Assembly: GCA_048268485.1 (NCBI GenBank)
Contig: JBLWVL010000014.1
Location: 20,460-84,459 of the forward strand
Direction of reading: 5' to 3'
Source: Oceanospirillum sp048268485
GTDB taxonomy: Bacteria; Pseudomonadota; Gammaproteobacteria; Pseudomonadales; Halomonadaceae
DNA length: 64,000 bases
In this document: positions 1 to 8,838 of the stretch, one piece after another
How the letters are laid out: every line of letters begins with the position of its first letter
Position numbering within the stretch: position 1 is the first letter of the stretch
Notes under the pieces: model-generated
Told to the model about the DNA's origin: nothing
Seen by the model: only the letters and a program-made list of their open reading frames with translations
The model's database searches: none
Program-made: the position numbers and the translations under genes

Positions 1-1138
1 GTGCCAGTAGGTTGGTTTGTTCAGCGATTCCGGTAATGACTTCCAATACTTTGCCAATTTCACCGGACTCTGCCTCCAGCCGGTCCAGTACCAACGAGGT
101 GCTATCCAGTTGCTGAGCCATGTCATGAATCTGATCTACAGCGGCTTGTACAACAGAGATACCGCTTCGGGCTTCATTGTCCGCTGTTCTGGCAGCTTCT
201 GCAGCCTGAGCAGCATTTTGCGCGACTTCATGCACGGTTGCGCTCATCTCATTCATGGCGGTGGCTACCTGGTCGATATCATTGTACTGGCGAACTACAC
301 CAGCCTCTGCATCCGCGGTAGCCTGAGTAACGCTTTCACTGTGTTCTGCTGTACGGCTAACAGCATTACGGGCGTTGCTGACCAGCTCGGATACCTGATC
401 GATCATGGTGTTATAGGCTGTGAACATCTGACCAACTTCATTATTGGTGTGATACACCGCAAAGCGGTGGGTAAAGTCACCACTGCCCACGTGAGCCAGA
501 CGTTTCTGCAGGCGGGTGATATTGTCCATGAGCAGGCGCAGGCCAAAGATTCGCCCCATCACCACTAGAAATACAATAAGAAGCACACAAACAAAAGCGG
601 TCATCAATTGGGTGCGGGTCTGCTCGCTGGAGGACTGGGTCATCATAACGACCGCTTTATTCATTTCTGTCAGGATGTCTGATGAATCCTTTTGGATCTT
701 TTTCTGCAGAGTATCACTTGGGCTGTCAGCGTACTGCAGAAGCGTTTTGCTGTAATCAAACCAGAGACTTTCGACAACCTGCATCTGCGAAAGAATGGCT
801 GAGTCTGTAATCGGGTTCATTCCCTGAGCTTTGTTGCCATTGATAATATCTTTATGGGAATTTTCGAATAGCTGCATGGTTTTCTGCAGAGTGGATTTAT
901 TTTCCACCTGACTGGCCACCAGCAGAGCCTCTTTTGCCATTTTCTGGCTCAGCATTCGCTGACGGCCAGCAATATTAATTGTTTGGGGGTCGATTGCCAT
1001 GCTCAGGTAGAGAAAAATGCCGGAGGCGATGGCAAGCATAAAAATCAGTGCGTAGGAGAGCAGAAACTGCGCGTTGAGGCTTTTGGCTCCTATGGCACTC
1101 AGCGTCATATCAATCAGTCTGGACAGAGAGGTGAACAT
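1..1138 (-). CDS. Methyl-accepting chemotaxis protein with PilJ-type sensor domain (C-terminus off the window)
   Basis: Membrane chemoreceptor that passes ligand signals to CheA/CheW. Reading from the ATG at 1138, there is a membrane segment at about residues 25-46. A PilJ/nitrate-sensor-like N-terminal domain follows, with the signature NIAGRQRMLSQ near residues 54-64, where the RQRMLSQ block is typical of the family. A second membrane segment lies near 178-198, then HAMP, then the start of the MCP signalling helices. The methyl-accepting tip begins at the window edge (GIAEQTNLLA), so the last 150 or so residues lie outside. No sigma-28-type promoter was recognised upstream. The family is certain; the ligand is unknown, although this N-terminal domain occurs in nitrate/nitrite sensors and type IV pilus transducers. 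Confidence 0.9.
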   Translation of the reverse strand, partial: MFTSLSRLIDMTLSAIGAKSLNAQFLLSYALIFMLAIASGIFLYLSMAIDPQTINIAGRQRMLSQKMAKEALLVASQVENKSTLQKTMQLFENSHKDIINGNKAQGMNPITDSAILSQMQVVESLWFDYSKTLLQYADSPSDTLQKKIQKDSSDILTEMNKAVVMMTQSSSEQTRTQLMTAFVCVLLIVFLVVMGRIFGLRLLMDNITRLQKRLAHVGSGDFTHRFAVYHTNNEVGQMFTAYNTMIDQVSELVSNARNAVSRTAEHSESVTQATADAEAGVVRQYNDIDQVATAMNEMSATVHEVAQNAAQAAEAARTADNEARSGISVVQAAVDQIHDMAQQLDSTSLVLDRLEAESGEIGKVLEVITGIAEQTNLLA

Positions 1139-1153
1139 GAGGTGGTCGTCCTT

Positions 1154-1186
1154 TTAGTGTGTTATCCCAGCTTAGTGTGTTATCCC
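1154..1186. repeat. 18-bp-period tandem duplication just upstream of the PilJ-type receptor start
   Basis: A 15-base block (ttagtgtgttatccc) occurs twice with an 18-base period, 16 bases upstream of the receptor start codon. It falls in the untranslated leader on the minus strand and could be slippage or a paired binding site. No factor was recognised. Confidence 0.8.
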
Positions 1187-1350
1187 GGCGGCTCTTAGAG
1201 AGAAGCGGTCATCTGTGGTAGATATTTTTATATGTTCTGCCTGACATTCCTGCAGCCCCGAAAGCAGAGTTAATGGGCAGTGCAAGACTGTCAATCAGCG
1301 CTAGTTTAGTGAAAAGGGGCGGGTCTACAACACTCTTTTTGTAGCTAAAT

Positions 1351-1959
1351 TTAACGGGTTTTGACTGAGAGCATCGATGCGATTTTTCTTAATCGTTCGG
1401 TGGGGGTGTCGCACTCTAAGAGCTGCTGTTTATCAGGGTCCGACAAGGGCAACAGATGGGCCAGATTCAGACTGACGCTTTTAGCGTCCTGCAGGTTAAA
1501 GTGGATATCGCATGTTTTTGCCAAAGGGTGGTGAGTGATCTCTTTGAGCAGGTCGGCCAGGTGCTGATAATCGGGGCTGACCGGAGTGCTTTCCTCCTCC
1601 GGTAGCCACTCTATTTTTGCCCGGATCAGCCCGTCATCTTCCTGAGTTGCACCTGTTACGAGAAAGCGTCGTAGCCCATCAATATTAAGGGCTAAGGTGT
1701 TGTCAGGCTGAGGGTACCAGTCAGAGATGAGTCCGTAGGTTCCGGTACGTCCTTTCAGATGATTCAGCTGTTCTTCAGATGCCTTAGCGGTAATGCTTTC
1801 CATCTGAAAAAGAATACCTATCCCTTCCTGTGAGGAGAGGCAGGTCTTAACCATGCGCTCATAACGGGGTTCAAGTACATTCAGCACCATAAAGGTTTGT
1901 GGAAAAAGCACCCGTGGCATAACAACTATAGAGATGTGCTGGGGCAGGGCGGGTTCCAT
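1351..1959 (-). CDS. Stand-alone Lon substrate-binding (LonSB/PUA-like) domain protein
   Basis: A 202-residue protein with only the Lon N-terminal substrate-binding domain (PF02190-like). It opens with a beta strand and the family pattern VMPRVLFPQTFMVLNVLEPRYERMV, a variant of the usual LPLFPL..F.P....L.IFEPRYR. There is no AAA+ or protease domain. I chose the ATG at 1959 because AGGA lies about nine bases upstream; an in-frame start at 2040 would add 27 residues without a ribosome site. Such proteins are widespread in proteobacteria and of unknown role, presumably peptide or protein recognition. A full Lon-family protease is encoded 2.2 kb away on the other strand, with no sign of co-transcription. 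Confidence 0.8.
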   Translation of the reverse strand: MEPALPQHISIVVMPRVLFPQTFMVLNVLEPRYERMVKTCLSSQEGIGILFQMESITAKASEEQLNHLKGRTGTYGLISDWYPQPDNTLALNIDGLRRFLVTGATQEDDGLIRAKIEWLPEEESTPVSPDYQHLADLLKEITHHPLAKTCDIHFNLQDAKSVSLNLAHLLPLSDPDKQQLLECDTPTERLRKIASMLSVKTR

Positions 1960-2074
1960 GTGCTTTTTTCCTGGCGATAGCTTTAGCTGAATTGCGCTTA
2001 TACTACCCGCAAGCCTAACCGACTTATACCTGAAACTCAAAACAGATCTGATATCCCCTGACAGACCCTTAATA

Positions 2075-2184
2075 CTACTTTCAGCCTTAAACCAGGCTAC
2101 TTTCGACCTTAAACCAGGCTACTTTCGACCTTAAACCAGGCTACTTTCGACCTTAAACCAGGCTACTTTCAGTCTTAAACTTTA
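2075..2184. repeat. 22-bp tandem repeat (about 4.5 copies) running into the end of a chemoreceptor gene
   Basis: Copies start at 2075, 2097, 2119 and 2141, with a degenerate partial copy from 2163 that includes the last codons and stop of the adjacent receptor gene. In the gene's direction each unit carries GTTTAAG, the same bases that form the receptor's final valine and TAA. The array therefore looks like repeated duplication of the gene's own 3' end. Three inner copies are essentially identical, so the expansion is recent. Confidence 0.9.
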
Positions 2185-3812
2185 AACCTGTGGATCAGTT
2201 GCTTAAGCTCACCGGCAAGGTGACTTAATTGGTCGCTGGCCTGGCGGGTCTGATCCGCAGAGCTTGAGCTGTCAGATGACAGTTCCACAATACTGACGAC
2301 ACTGGCGTTGATCTGCTCAGCCACTGCCGATTGCTGCTCAGCGGCACTGGCGATCTGACTGATCATATCATTGACTTGCAGCATGCCTCCGGCGACCTCT
2401 TCCAGAGCAGCTTGTGTTTCATCGGCACGTTTCATGGTTGTCTGCGTGCTGGCAACGCTGGCCTCCATGACTGTCACCGCTTGTTTTGCTCCGGCCTGGA
2501 GTTGTTCGATCATGCGCTCAATCTCATGAGTGCTGTCCTGGGTGCGGCTGGCCAGTGTACGTACTTCATCAGCAACAACGGCAAAGCCACGGCCCTGTTC
2601 ACCGGCGCGGGCGGCTTCAATAGCGGCGTTCAGAGCCAGTAGGTTGGTTTGTTCAGCGATGCCGCCAATGACATCCAGAACTGAGGCGATATTGTTTGCC
2701 TGTGCATCCAGTTGTTTAATCACATCGGTTGCATGGCCGATTTCCTCTGAAAGAGAGGTGATTGTTTGGGTTGTTGCATCAATATCATCTTTACCTGTAT
2801 GCGTCTTTTTTTCGGCGTTACAGGTGGTTTCAGCTGCACTAATTGCGTTTTGAGCCACCTGATGAATCGTGGCGGCCATTTCATTGATTGCAGTTGCCAC
2901 CTGATCTGTCTCGGTTGTCTGACGATGGATCGCTTCAGTGCTCAGGCCGGTAGCATGGGTTAACTGGCTGGCAGCAGAGGCAACGCGCTCAGTAGAGCTG
3001 TCCACCTCTCTGATTACGGACTGAATCTGATCGACAAACAGATTAAAGGAGCGAGCCAACTGGCTCATTTCATCATTACCGTTGGCATTCAGGCGTAGGG
3101 TTAAATCGCCATCCCCCTGACTGATGTTACGCATGGCGCGGTTAGTTTCATCCATCGGCGTGATAATACTGTTGGCGATCAGGAAGAGTACCAGTACGGT
3201 AATCACGAGCCCTATAGCCGCTATGGTTACCTGAGAGCTGGCAGTACTCCAGAAGGCAGCCTCTACATCATCAATATAGATCCCTGTACCTATGACCCAA
3301 TCCCAGGGTTTAAAACCTACCACATAGGACACTTTTTCTACCGGGTCATCAAAGCCAGGTTTAGGCCACAAGTAGCCCTCGTTTCCTTTGCCTTTATCTC
3401 TGACGGTATCGACAAAGCTCTGGAACAGGCGCTTACCGTTAGGGTCTTCCAGTTCAGAAAGATCCTGACCGTTCAGTTGAGGTTTAATCGGGTGCATCAC
3501 CACAACCGCATGCATGTCGTTGATCCAGAAGTAGTCGTTATCCCCGTAACGAAGAGCTTCCAGGGTGTCAATTGCACGCTGTTTTGCCTCTGCTTCTGTT
3601 TGTTGTCCCGCTTTAAATACCTTGTATTCCCGCTCTATCATGCCAACGGCACTTTCTACAAGGTGCTGGGTTTTTATCTGTTTTTCCTGAACCTGCATCC
3701 TGTACGTCTGGCTTAGTGAAAAGCTGACTAACGCGACAATACTGAGGACAGCTGTGATCACAACCAGGATCATGCGAGGCTTAATACCAATTGAGCGTAA
3801 AACTTGATTCAT
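2175..3812 (-). CDS. Methyl-accepting chemotaxis protein with single-Cache (sCache_2) sensor
   Basis: A 545-residue chemoreceptor. A membrane segment at about residues 12-32 is followed by a periplasmic sCache_2 domain, with the characteristic YFWINDMHAVVVMHP and later WPKPG...VSYV..F.PWDWVIGTGIYIDDV blocks. A second membrane segment lies near 195-215, then HAMP (RNISQGDGDLTLRLN) and a long MCP signalling domain with the conserved tip (GIAEQTNLLALNAAIEAARAG). Proteins with this Cache type usually bind small organic acids, though the ligand here cannot be read from sequence. The protein ends RFKV with no CheR/CheB pentapeptide. The stop codon sits in the last unit of a tandem repeat. Confidence 0.95.
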   Translation of the reverse strand: MNQVLRSIGIKPRMILVVITAVLSIVALVSFSLSQTYRMQVQEKQIKTQHLVESAVGMIEREYKVFKAGQQTEAEAKQRAIDTLEALRYGDNDYFWINDMHAVVVMHPIKPQLNGQDLSELEDPNGKRLFQSFVDTVRDKGKGNEGYLWPKPGFDDPVEKVSYVVGFKPWDWVIGTGIYIDDVEAAFWSTASSQVTIAAIGLVITVLVLFLIANSIITPMDETNRAMRNISQGDGDLTLRLNANGNDEMSQLARSFNLFVDQIQSVIREVDSSTERVASAASQLTHATGLSTEAIHRQTTETDQVATAINEMAATIHQVAQNAISAAETTCNAEKKTHTGKDDIDATTQTITSLSEEIGHATDVIKQLDAQANNIASVLDVIGGIAEQTNLLALNAAIEAARAGEQGRGFAVVADEVRTLASRTQDSTHEIERMIEQLQAGAKQAVTVMEASVASTQTTMKRADETQAALEEVAGGMLQVNDMISQIASAAEQQSAVAEQINASVVSIVELSSDSSSSADQTRQASDQLSHLAGELKQLIHRFKV

Positions 3813-4206
3813 AGATGACCCACTGTAGTTCTTGAGTATTGTTCAGGTGACAACGCCATACTCTTGCCATGAATGGCGTTCTCTGTTTCTTGTTGTTATG
3901 AGCTCTTAACTATTATTGAGAGCTTTGGTTATTGAGAGCTTTGGTTATTGTTGTTCCGAATGTTTTATAAAAAAACGGCACAGCGTGTGCTCCGACAGAT
4001 ACGTATAGGTATCCATGCATTTTTACGCTGGGCTTATTTTATGTGGGGGAGGCAGAGTTTAAATTTGTCAGGCTTTTTTACTACTGAGCCTTAGTCGTAT
4101 GTACCTTTGCAGAAAATGCTTTTTCCGATGGGTATTTTCCGGGGTGCGCTTGGGCGGCTTGTATTGCATAATGTATTGATACAGCTTGCTTTTTAGGGAG
4201 AACTCA
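3813..4206. other. 394-bp divergent intergenic region
   Basis: Separates the sCache receptor (minus) from the Lon-family protease (plus), so it should hold promoters for both. A short tandem duplication lies at 3915-3950. I see no convincing sigma-28 promoter, small gene or terminator. Confidence 0.6.
3915..3950. repeat. 16-bp tandem duplication
   Basis: The unit attgagagctttggtt occurs twice in direct succession (3915-3930 and 3931-3946), followed by four bases of a third copy. It is probably replication slippage in the leader region of the sCache receptor. Confidence 0.85.
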
Positions 4207-6645
4207 ATGCAGGCACCTAAGCCTTTGGCGCTATCCCGCCTGAAAAAACGTTGCAATAAAAAACGCCTGCCCGCCAGCACTGCGCGCATCAAACCTCTGG
4301 ATCGCTTTATTGGTCAGCAACGGGCTGAGCATGCGGTTCGTTTTGCTATTGCTGTACCGGATAAGGGCTATAACCTTTTTGCTATGGGCGAAAATGGCTT
4401 AGGCAAGCGCACCATGCTGAAGCGCTTTCTGCAGCAGCACGCCAGTTCCCGGCCCTCACCGGATGATTGGTGTTACGTTAATAATTTTGAGACTCCCCGT
4501 AAGCCCTGGGCGATTCGTTTGCCCGCAGGCATGGCTGTTCAGTTGAAAAAGGATATGGAAGCCCTGATCAAAGAGCTGCGTCATGCGATTCCAGCAGCTT
4601 TTGAACAGGAAAGCTTTGTTGAAAAGGCCGAGTCGATCCGGGAAGACTTCTCCGAACAGCAGGACACCATGCTCAAGGAGGTGGCAGCGGAAGCCGGTAA
4701 ACACAAACTCAAACTGATCCTGCAAAATCCTGGCGGCTACTCCTTTATGCCAGTGGACGAGGAGGGTGAAGCTTACGCCATCAAAGATTTTAACGAACTG
4801 CCGGAAGAGACACGCCTCTCGTTTAAAGAAAGCATTGAGTTAATGGAAAAGGATCTGCGGGCGGCATTACGTGACCTGGCGCATATGGAGAAGGATATCC
4901 GTGAGAAGCAGCATAAGCTGAACGAGAATATTACCCTGACAGCGATTCAGCATTGGTTGTCGGAGCTGCGTGATAAGTATACCGACCATGAGCGGGTTTT
5001 GGATTATCTGAATGCTTTGCAGAAAGATCTGGTGGAGAACGTTGAGATTTTTCTGGAAGAAGATGAAAACACCGATGCGGTGACCCGTGCTTCCCCGGAT
5101 CACAAGATTCCGGCCCGTTATCAGATCAATGTGATGTCGACCAACTGCCCGGACTCCGGGGCACCTCTGGTGATCGAAGATATGCCGACCCACAATAATC
5201 TGGTGGGGCACCTGGAAAATGTAACCTATATGGGGACAGTGGCAACAGACTTCTCGTTGATTCGTCCCGGTGCACTCCACCGCGCCAACGGCGGGTTTCT
5301 GATTCTGGATGCAGGTAAACTGCTGCAGCAGCCTTATGCCTGGGATGGCCTTAAGCTGGCGCTGCGCACTGGTTGTCTGCGTATCGATACCCTTGAAAAG
5401 CAATTGACCCTGTCCGGTAATGTCAGTCTTGAGCCGGAGCCGATGACGTTGAATGTCACCATCGCTTTGTTAGGGGATGCGGAACAGTACTATCTGCTGC
5501 AACGTTACGATCCGGATTTTGGCGAGCTGTTCAAAGTGTTGGCTGAGTTTGAAGGCGATATGCCGCGCAATGAAGAGAACGAAGCACTCTACGCCCGTTT
5601 AGTCAGCTCTATGGTGAAAGAGGATAGCCTGTTACCTCTGAGCCGTGATGCTCTGATGAAAGTAATTGAAGTGGGTGCCCGAAAGGCAGAGCATCAGAAC
5701 CGTCTGTCATTGAATGCCGCAGATCTGAAACATCTGCTGCGGGAGGCTCATTACTGTGCGTGTGCTGATCAGAAAGATCAGGTCGATGCTCAGGCTGTGG
5801 ATCAGGCCCTTGAGGGCCGGGAGTATCGCTCAGGGCATATTCGCGAACGTATGTTTAATAATATTCATGACGGCACGATCCTGATCGATACCCAAGGTGA
5901 AAAAGTCGGGCAGGTTAATGGCCTGACAGTGCTGCGTATTGGTGAAAGTGAATTTGGCCAGCCAAGCCGTATTACAGGAACGGTGCGCTATGGTAATGGT
6001 GATGTGCTGGATATTGAGCGTAGTGTTCATTTGGGTGGTGCATTACATTCGAAAGGCGTGATGATCCTAAGTGCTTTCCTGAATGCTCAGTTTGGAGTTG
6101 ATGAGCCGTTGCCCTTGTCCGCCAGTCTCGGCTTTGAGCAGTCCTACAATGGAGTTGATGGTGATAGCGCTTCTCTGGGGGAGTTAGTCTGTCTGTTGTC
6201 GGCGATGTCCTGCGTTCCGGTGAAGCAGTCGCTGGCAATCACAGGGTCGATCAATCAATTCGGCGAAGTACAACCGATTGGTGGCGTGAATGAAAAAGTT
6301 GAAGGTTTCTTTGCGACCTGTAAAGAGCGGGGGCTGACAGGAGACCAGGGGGTTATTATTCCCGTACAGAATATTGATAACCTGATGCTCAGTGATGAGG
6401 TGATTGAAGCCTGTGCTAATGATCAGTTTGCTGTTTATGCTGTCGAACATGTTGAGCAGGCGATTAAGCTGATGACCGGAGTTGCGTCGGGTACCGCTAA
6501 TGAAAAAGGGCATTTTGCTAAAAATACGCTGTATGGGAAAATACAGCATCGCCTGAAAGAGCTTTGCGGCAAACCCCATGGCAAGCAGGGCAAAAGTAAG
6601 CGCAAAAGAACGGCGAAGAAAGCCAGCTCAAAGCAGGCTGGCTGA
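4207..6645 (+). CDS. Lon-family ATP-dependent protease (AAA_32 plus Lon_C, LonB/YcbZ-like)
   Basis: An 812-residue AAA+ serine protease of family S16. The N-terminal part has a Walker A-like P-loop GENGLGKRT near residue 55. A long charged insertion at about 110-290, probably coiled coil, follows. Further AAA+ elements include GALHRANGGFLILDA (Walker B region). The C-terminal Lon protease domain has the catalytic serine in DGDSAS and the catalytic lysine in GGVNEKVEGFF. The tail is lysine/arginine-rich. I chose the ATG at 4207 because TAGGGAGA lies seven bases upstream; a TTG 21 bases earlier would sit in front of that site. It is distinct from the housekeeping Lon (no N-terminal substrate domain). 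Its targets are unknown. Confidence 0.92.
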   Translation: MQAPKPLALSRLKKRCNKKRLPASTARIKPLDRFIGQQRAEHAVRFAIAVPDKGYNLFAMGENGLGKRTMLKRFLQQHASSRPSPDDWCYVNNFETPRKPWAIRLPAGMAVQLKKDMEALIKELRHAIPAAFEQESFVEKAESIREDFSEQQDTMLKEVAAEAGKHKLKLILQNPGGYSFMPVDEEGEAYAIKDFNELPEETRLSFKESIELMEKDLRAALRDLAHMEKDIREKQHKLNENITLTAIQHWLSELRDKYTDHERVLDYLNALQKDLVENVEIFLEEDENTDAVTRASPDHKIPARYQINVMSTNCPDSGAPLVIEDMPTHNNLVGHLENVTYMGTVATDFSLIRPGALHRANGGFLILDAGKLLQQPYAWDGLKLALRTGCLRIDTLEKQLTLSGNVSLEPEPMTLNVTIALLGDAEQYYLLQRYDPDFGELFKVLAEFEGDMPRNEENEALYARLVSSMVKEDSLLPLSRDALMKVIEVGARKAEHQNRLSLNAADLKHLLREAHYCACADQKDQVDAQAVDQALEGREYRSGHIRERMFNNIHDGTILIDTQGEKVGQVNGLTVLRIGESEFGQPSRITGTVRYGNGDVLDIERSVHLGGALHSKGVMILSAFLNAQFGVDEPLPLSASLGFEQSYNGVDGDSASLGELVCLLSAMSCVPVKQSLAITGSINQFGEVQPIGGVNEKVEGFFATCKERGLTGDQGVIIPVQNIDNLMLSDEVIEACANDQFAVYAVEHVEQAIKLMTGVASGTANEKGHFAKNTLYGKIQHRLKELCGKPHGKQGKSKRKRTAKKASSKQAG

Positions 6646-6688
6646 AAGCCCTGAAATAAACTCACGTTATAACCGGATCTGAGCAGAG

Positions 6689-7147
6689 ATGACAAATCAG
6701 ATGGCCATGCTACTGGCCGGGATCGCAGTAGCTATTATTATTGCGCTTGCAGGGTATGCACTTAACTTACGCAAGCAAGTTCGTCAGCGTGAAAAAGAGC
6801 GTCTGGCTGCATTGCAGGATGTGGAGCGTTTAGCGCGGGAAAAGACCATGGAAAGTATCCATGTGATCTCTCGGGCTTTGTTGGAAGGACAGGTTGATGT
6901 TATGGAAGCCAGTCTGCGGATACGCACCCTGATTGATATTATTGAATCAGATTGGCAGGAAACAGAGGCATTAAAGGTGTTTGCTGAGATAACCCAGCGT
7001 GGTGCTCACTTTGCAACTCACCAGGCGCGAAAAGAGTTACCCAAACAGGAACGCATGAAACAGGATCTGGAGCGTATCTCACTGGAAGGTGAATACCATG
7101 ATGCGGCTCTTAATGGGGCGCGCTGGCTGTTGCAGCAAAAGCCATAA
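6689..7147 (+). CDS. DUF2489-type membrane-anchored protein
   Basis: A 152-residue protein. It begins with one membrane helix (about residues 6-24, MAMLLAGIAVAIIIALAGYAL), followed by a basic helical stretch and a soluble domain rich in charged helices. The sequence matches my memory of the DUF2489 family (conserved ALLEGQVDVMEASLRI..LID); no biochemical function is known to me. It starts 43 bases after the Lon-family protease and is followed 48 bases later by the DUF327 gene, so the three may share a transcript. GAGCAGAG precedes the ATG. Confidence 0.7.
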   Translation: MTNQMAMLLAGIAVAIIIALAGYALNLRKQVRQREKERLAALQDVERLAREKTMESIHVISRALLEGQVDVMEASLRIRTLIDIIESDWQETEALKVFAEITQRGAHFATHQARKELPKQERMKQDLERISLEGEYHDAALNGARWLLQQKP

Positions 7148-7195
7148 GTTGAATAAGCGCCAGACAGAATAAAACAGTGGTCGCGGATAAACACT

Positions 7196-7660
7196 ATGAT
7201 CAATATTAACGACAAACTTAAATCCCTGCGTACCGGGGATGGCACTCGCCGTGCCCGCACCAAAGAAGCCAGTAGTATCGGCAAAACCCGTACATTTACC
7301 GATCATCTGGTGCAGCAGGTTGAGGAGATCAACGCGCCCACATTAAATGATGAGCTGACCCGAATTCGTGAAGCACTGGAAGATGCATCGGAGAATCTGG
7401 AGCGTAACCCAACCATCGGTAATCTTGAGATCTACCGTGTACTGCTCAGTAACCTTATAGGCAAGGCAACTAAGGGTGCGTATGAGGTGGAAGGTGTTGG
7501 TCCCGGCTGGAGTCTCACGGACAAGCATCATGTGATACGTAAAATCGATGAAGAAGCTGAGGCCTTGCTGCTGCTGGTACTGGATGAGCAGAAAGATACC
7601 TTAAAAATTGCGGCTAAACTGACGCATCTGAAGGGGCTGGTAGTGGATCTGCTGTCTTAG
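7196..7660 (+). CDS. YaaR-like DUF327 family protein
   Basis: A 154-residue, all-helical, probably cytoplasmic protein. The C-terminal two thirds match DUF327/YaaR: the pattern L..Y..LL..LI....G.YEVEG..., then a terminal helix pair ending LTHLKGLVVDLLS. The N-terminal 30 residues are basic and likely disordered. Function is unknown in any species I can name with confidence. It is the last gene of the plus-strand run that begins with the Lon-family protease. The ribosome site before the ATG is weak (cggataa). Confidence 0.75.
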   Translation: MININDKLKSLRTGDGTRRARTKEASSIGKTRTFTDHLVQQVEEINAPTLNDELTRIREALEDASENLERNPTIGNLEIYRVLLSNLIGKATKGAYEVEGVGPGWSLTDKHHVIRKIDEEAEALLLLVLDEQKDTLKIAAKLTHLKGLVVDLLS

Positions 7661-7714
7661 AAGGCAGGTCTCTATCCGGTTCGTTGATATTGTGATTATT
7701 GGTTTTTTGCAGAT

Positions 7715-7746
7715 AAAAAAAAGCCCCCACCAAATTTGGTGGGGGC
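7715..7746 (-). terminator. Strong rho-independent terminator, minus strand, with no gene in front of it
   Basis: A 24-base perfect palindrome (7723-7746, arms GCCCCCACCAAA / TTTGGTGGGGGC). On the minus strand it is followed by eight T residues (7715-7722). It faces the DUF327 gene convergently, but no minus-strand protein gene lies upstream of it within 6 kb. Confidence 0.85.
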
Positions 7747-7960
7747 GGAAGTATATATGCAAGAGCTAACAGAGGGTCTCTCAAGAGAGATCTTTCCTTC
7801 GAAGACTACCCTAGTCTCCAGCCAGAAAGTGTTCAGAGTAAATAACCATTTTCCTGAGAAGATGATCAAACACTGGACAAACCCGTTTGCAAATTTATTA
7901 CGCGCCTTCAAACACTGGAAAATGCTGCGCGACCCTATGGGCGTAATACTAAAGACGAAG
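7715..7960 (-). ncRNA. Candidate small RNA ending at the orphan terminator
   Basis: The minus-strand terminator is preceded, reading on minus, by a hairpin with stem AGACTA and loop GGG (7803-7817) and another with TCTCTC/GAGAGA arms (7777-7790). Three hairpins in a row ending in a U-tract is a typical small-RNA 3' end. AGGA/GGA motifs occur three times, too few for a CsrB/RsmZ-type decoy. It is not 6S, tmRNA, RNase P or SRP RNA by sequence. The 5' end is unknown and the start given here is a guess. Confidence 0.3.
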
Positions 7961-8265
7961 GTCGGGCTGGTCAATCTGGCTTGGTGGGTTTTAATGTAAA
8001 AAAAGGTTTACGTATTGCGTTTGTTCTATAAGGCTATTTAATTACAGAATAATCATTTGTGGATACGGGGTATTTTGGGTTGGTTTTTTCCTGAACGAGA
8101 CCTCGCCGGCGAATATACGGTCACCCTTATTGATTCTACGCTGTATTTTCTGTTAGAAACTGGCGTTATTATCTGTGTAGCATCCGCATCAGGTGCTCAA
8201 TGGAACGTTAATGAATAAGAATGACAAATAAAATATAAGCGACCACAACGCAAAGGCTTTTATCA

Positions 8266-8838
8266 ATGACTAAGCAGGTTGAATTTTTTTACGATATTGT
8301 CAGTCCGTACAGCTATCTTGCGGCAGTTCAGCTGGAAGAGTTGGAGCGGGAAACTGGTTGTGAGGTGCTCTGGCAGCCATTATTTCTGCCGGGGTTGTTC
8401 AAGCTGACAGGCAATCAGCCTCCACAAGTGATGGCGGAGAAGAAAACTTATCTGTTTGATCAGGACTTACCCCGCATGGCACGTTATCTTCAGGTGCCTT
8501 ACAACATGCCCGCCAGCTTCCCCTGTAACACCGTTTATGTGATGCGCGCCCTGATGAGCCTGCCCAATCATCTGCGTGCAGAGAAGAGTCTCGCACTGTA
8601 CGAGCTGTTTTGGGGCGAAGGCCAGGATATCATCAATGATGACACCATACTGTCTTTGTTAGGACAGGCTGCGCTGGATTACGCTAAAAGCGAAGAAGGT
8701 AAGGCTGCGCTGATGGAAAATACTCAGCGGGCAGCAGATAAGGGTGCCTTTGGGGCTCCGACTCTGTTTGTGGGTGATGAGACCTTCTTTGGTTGTGACC
8801 GCATTCCTCAGCTGAAGTACCATCTGCAGGTTTCTTAA
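8266..8838 (+). CDS. DsbA-fold 2-hydroxychromene-2-carboxylate isomerase / kappa-GST-like protein
   Basis: A 190-residue thioredoxin-fold protein of the HCCA isomerase/kappa glutathione transferase group. The N-terminus is FFYDIVSPYSYLAA, where the catalytic serine replaces the DsbA cysteines. The cis-proline loop is FGAPTLFVGDETFFGCDR, followed by the terminal helix. The family uses glutathione to isomerise chromene carboxylates in naphthalene breakdown, but most members sit, like this one, outside any aromatic degradation cluster. The substrate is therefore unknown and a general glutathione-dependent role is equally likely. It is a single-gene unit. Confidence 0.85.
   Translation: MTKQVEFFYDIVSPYSYLAAVQLEELERETGCEVLWQPLFLPGLFKLTGNQPPQVMAEKKTYLFDQDLPRMARYLQVPYNMPASFPCNTVYVMRALMSLPNHLRAEKSLALYELFWGEGQDIINDDTILSLLGQAALDYAKSEEGKAALMENTQRAADKGAFGAPTLFVGDETFFGCDRIPQLKYHLQVS

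Larger units (their letters stand above)
7661..8265. other. 605-bp gene-free region holding an orphan minus-strand terminator
   Basis: No convincing protein gene. From the left it holds a strong terminator facing minus (7715-7746), two short hairpins (7777-7790 and 7803-7817), two copies of tcaaacactgga about 50 bases apart (near 7867 and 7911), and an AT-rich right part with the promoter region of the isomerase gene. An 80-codon plus-strand reading frame starting near 7757 exists but looks random. Confidence 0.6.

Noticed and set aside
17..568. Long open frame on the plus strand opposite the first chemoreceptor, and similar frames opposite other receptors, metE and acnD
   Set aside because: They are antisense shadows of well-conserved genes, without ribosome sites or family similarity.
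7715..7960. CsrB/RsmZ-like decoy RNA
   Set aside because: Only three or so GGA motifs, not repeated in hairpin loops as in that family.
7757..7999. 80-codon plus-strand reading frame with GGAAG before its ATG, in the gap after the DUF327 gene
   Set aside because: It starts right at the end of the terminator palindrome, shows no family similarity and has irregular composition. The terminator and hairpins on the other strand explain the region better.
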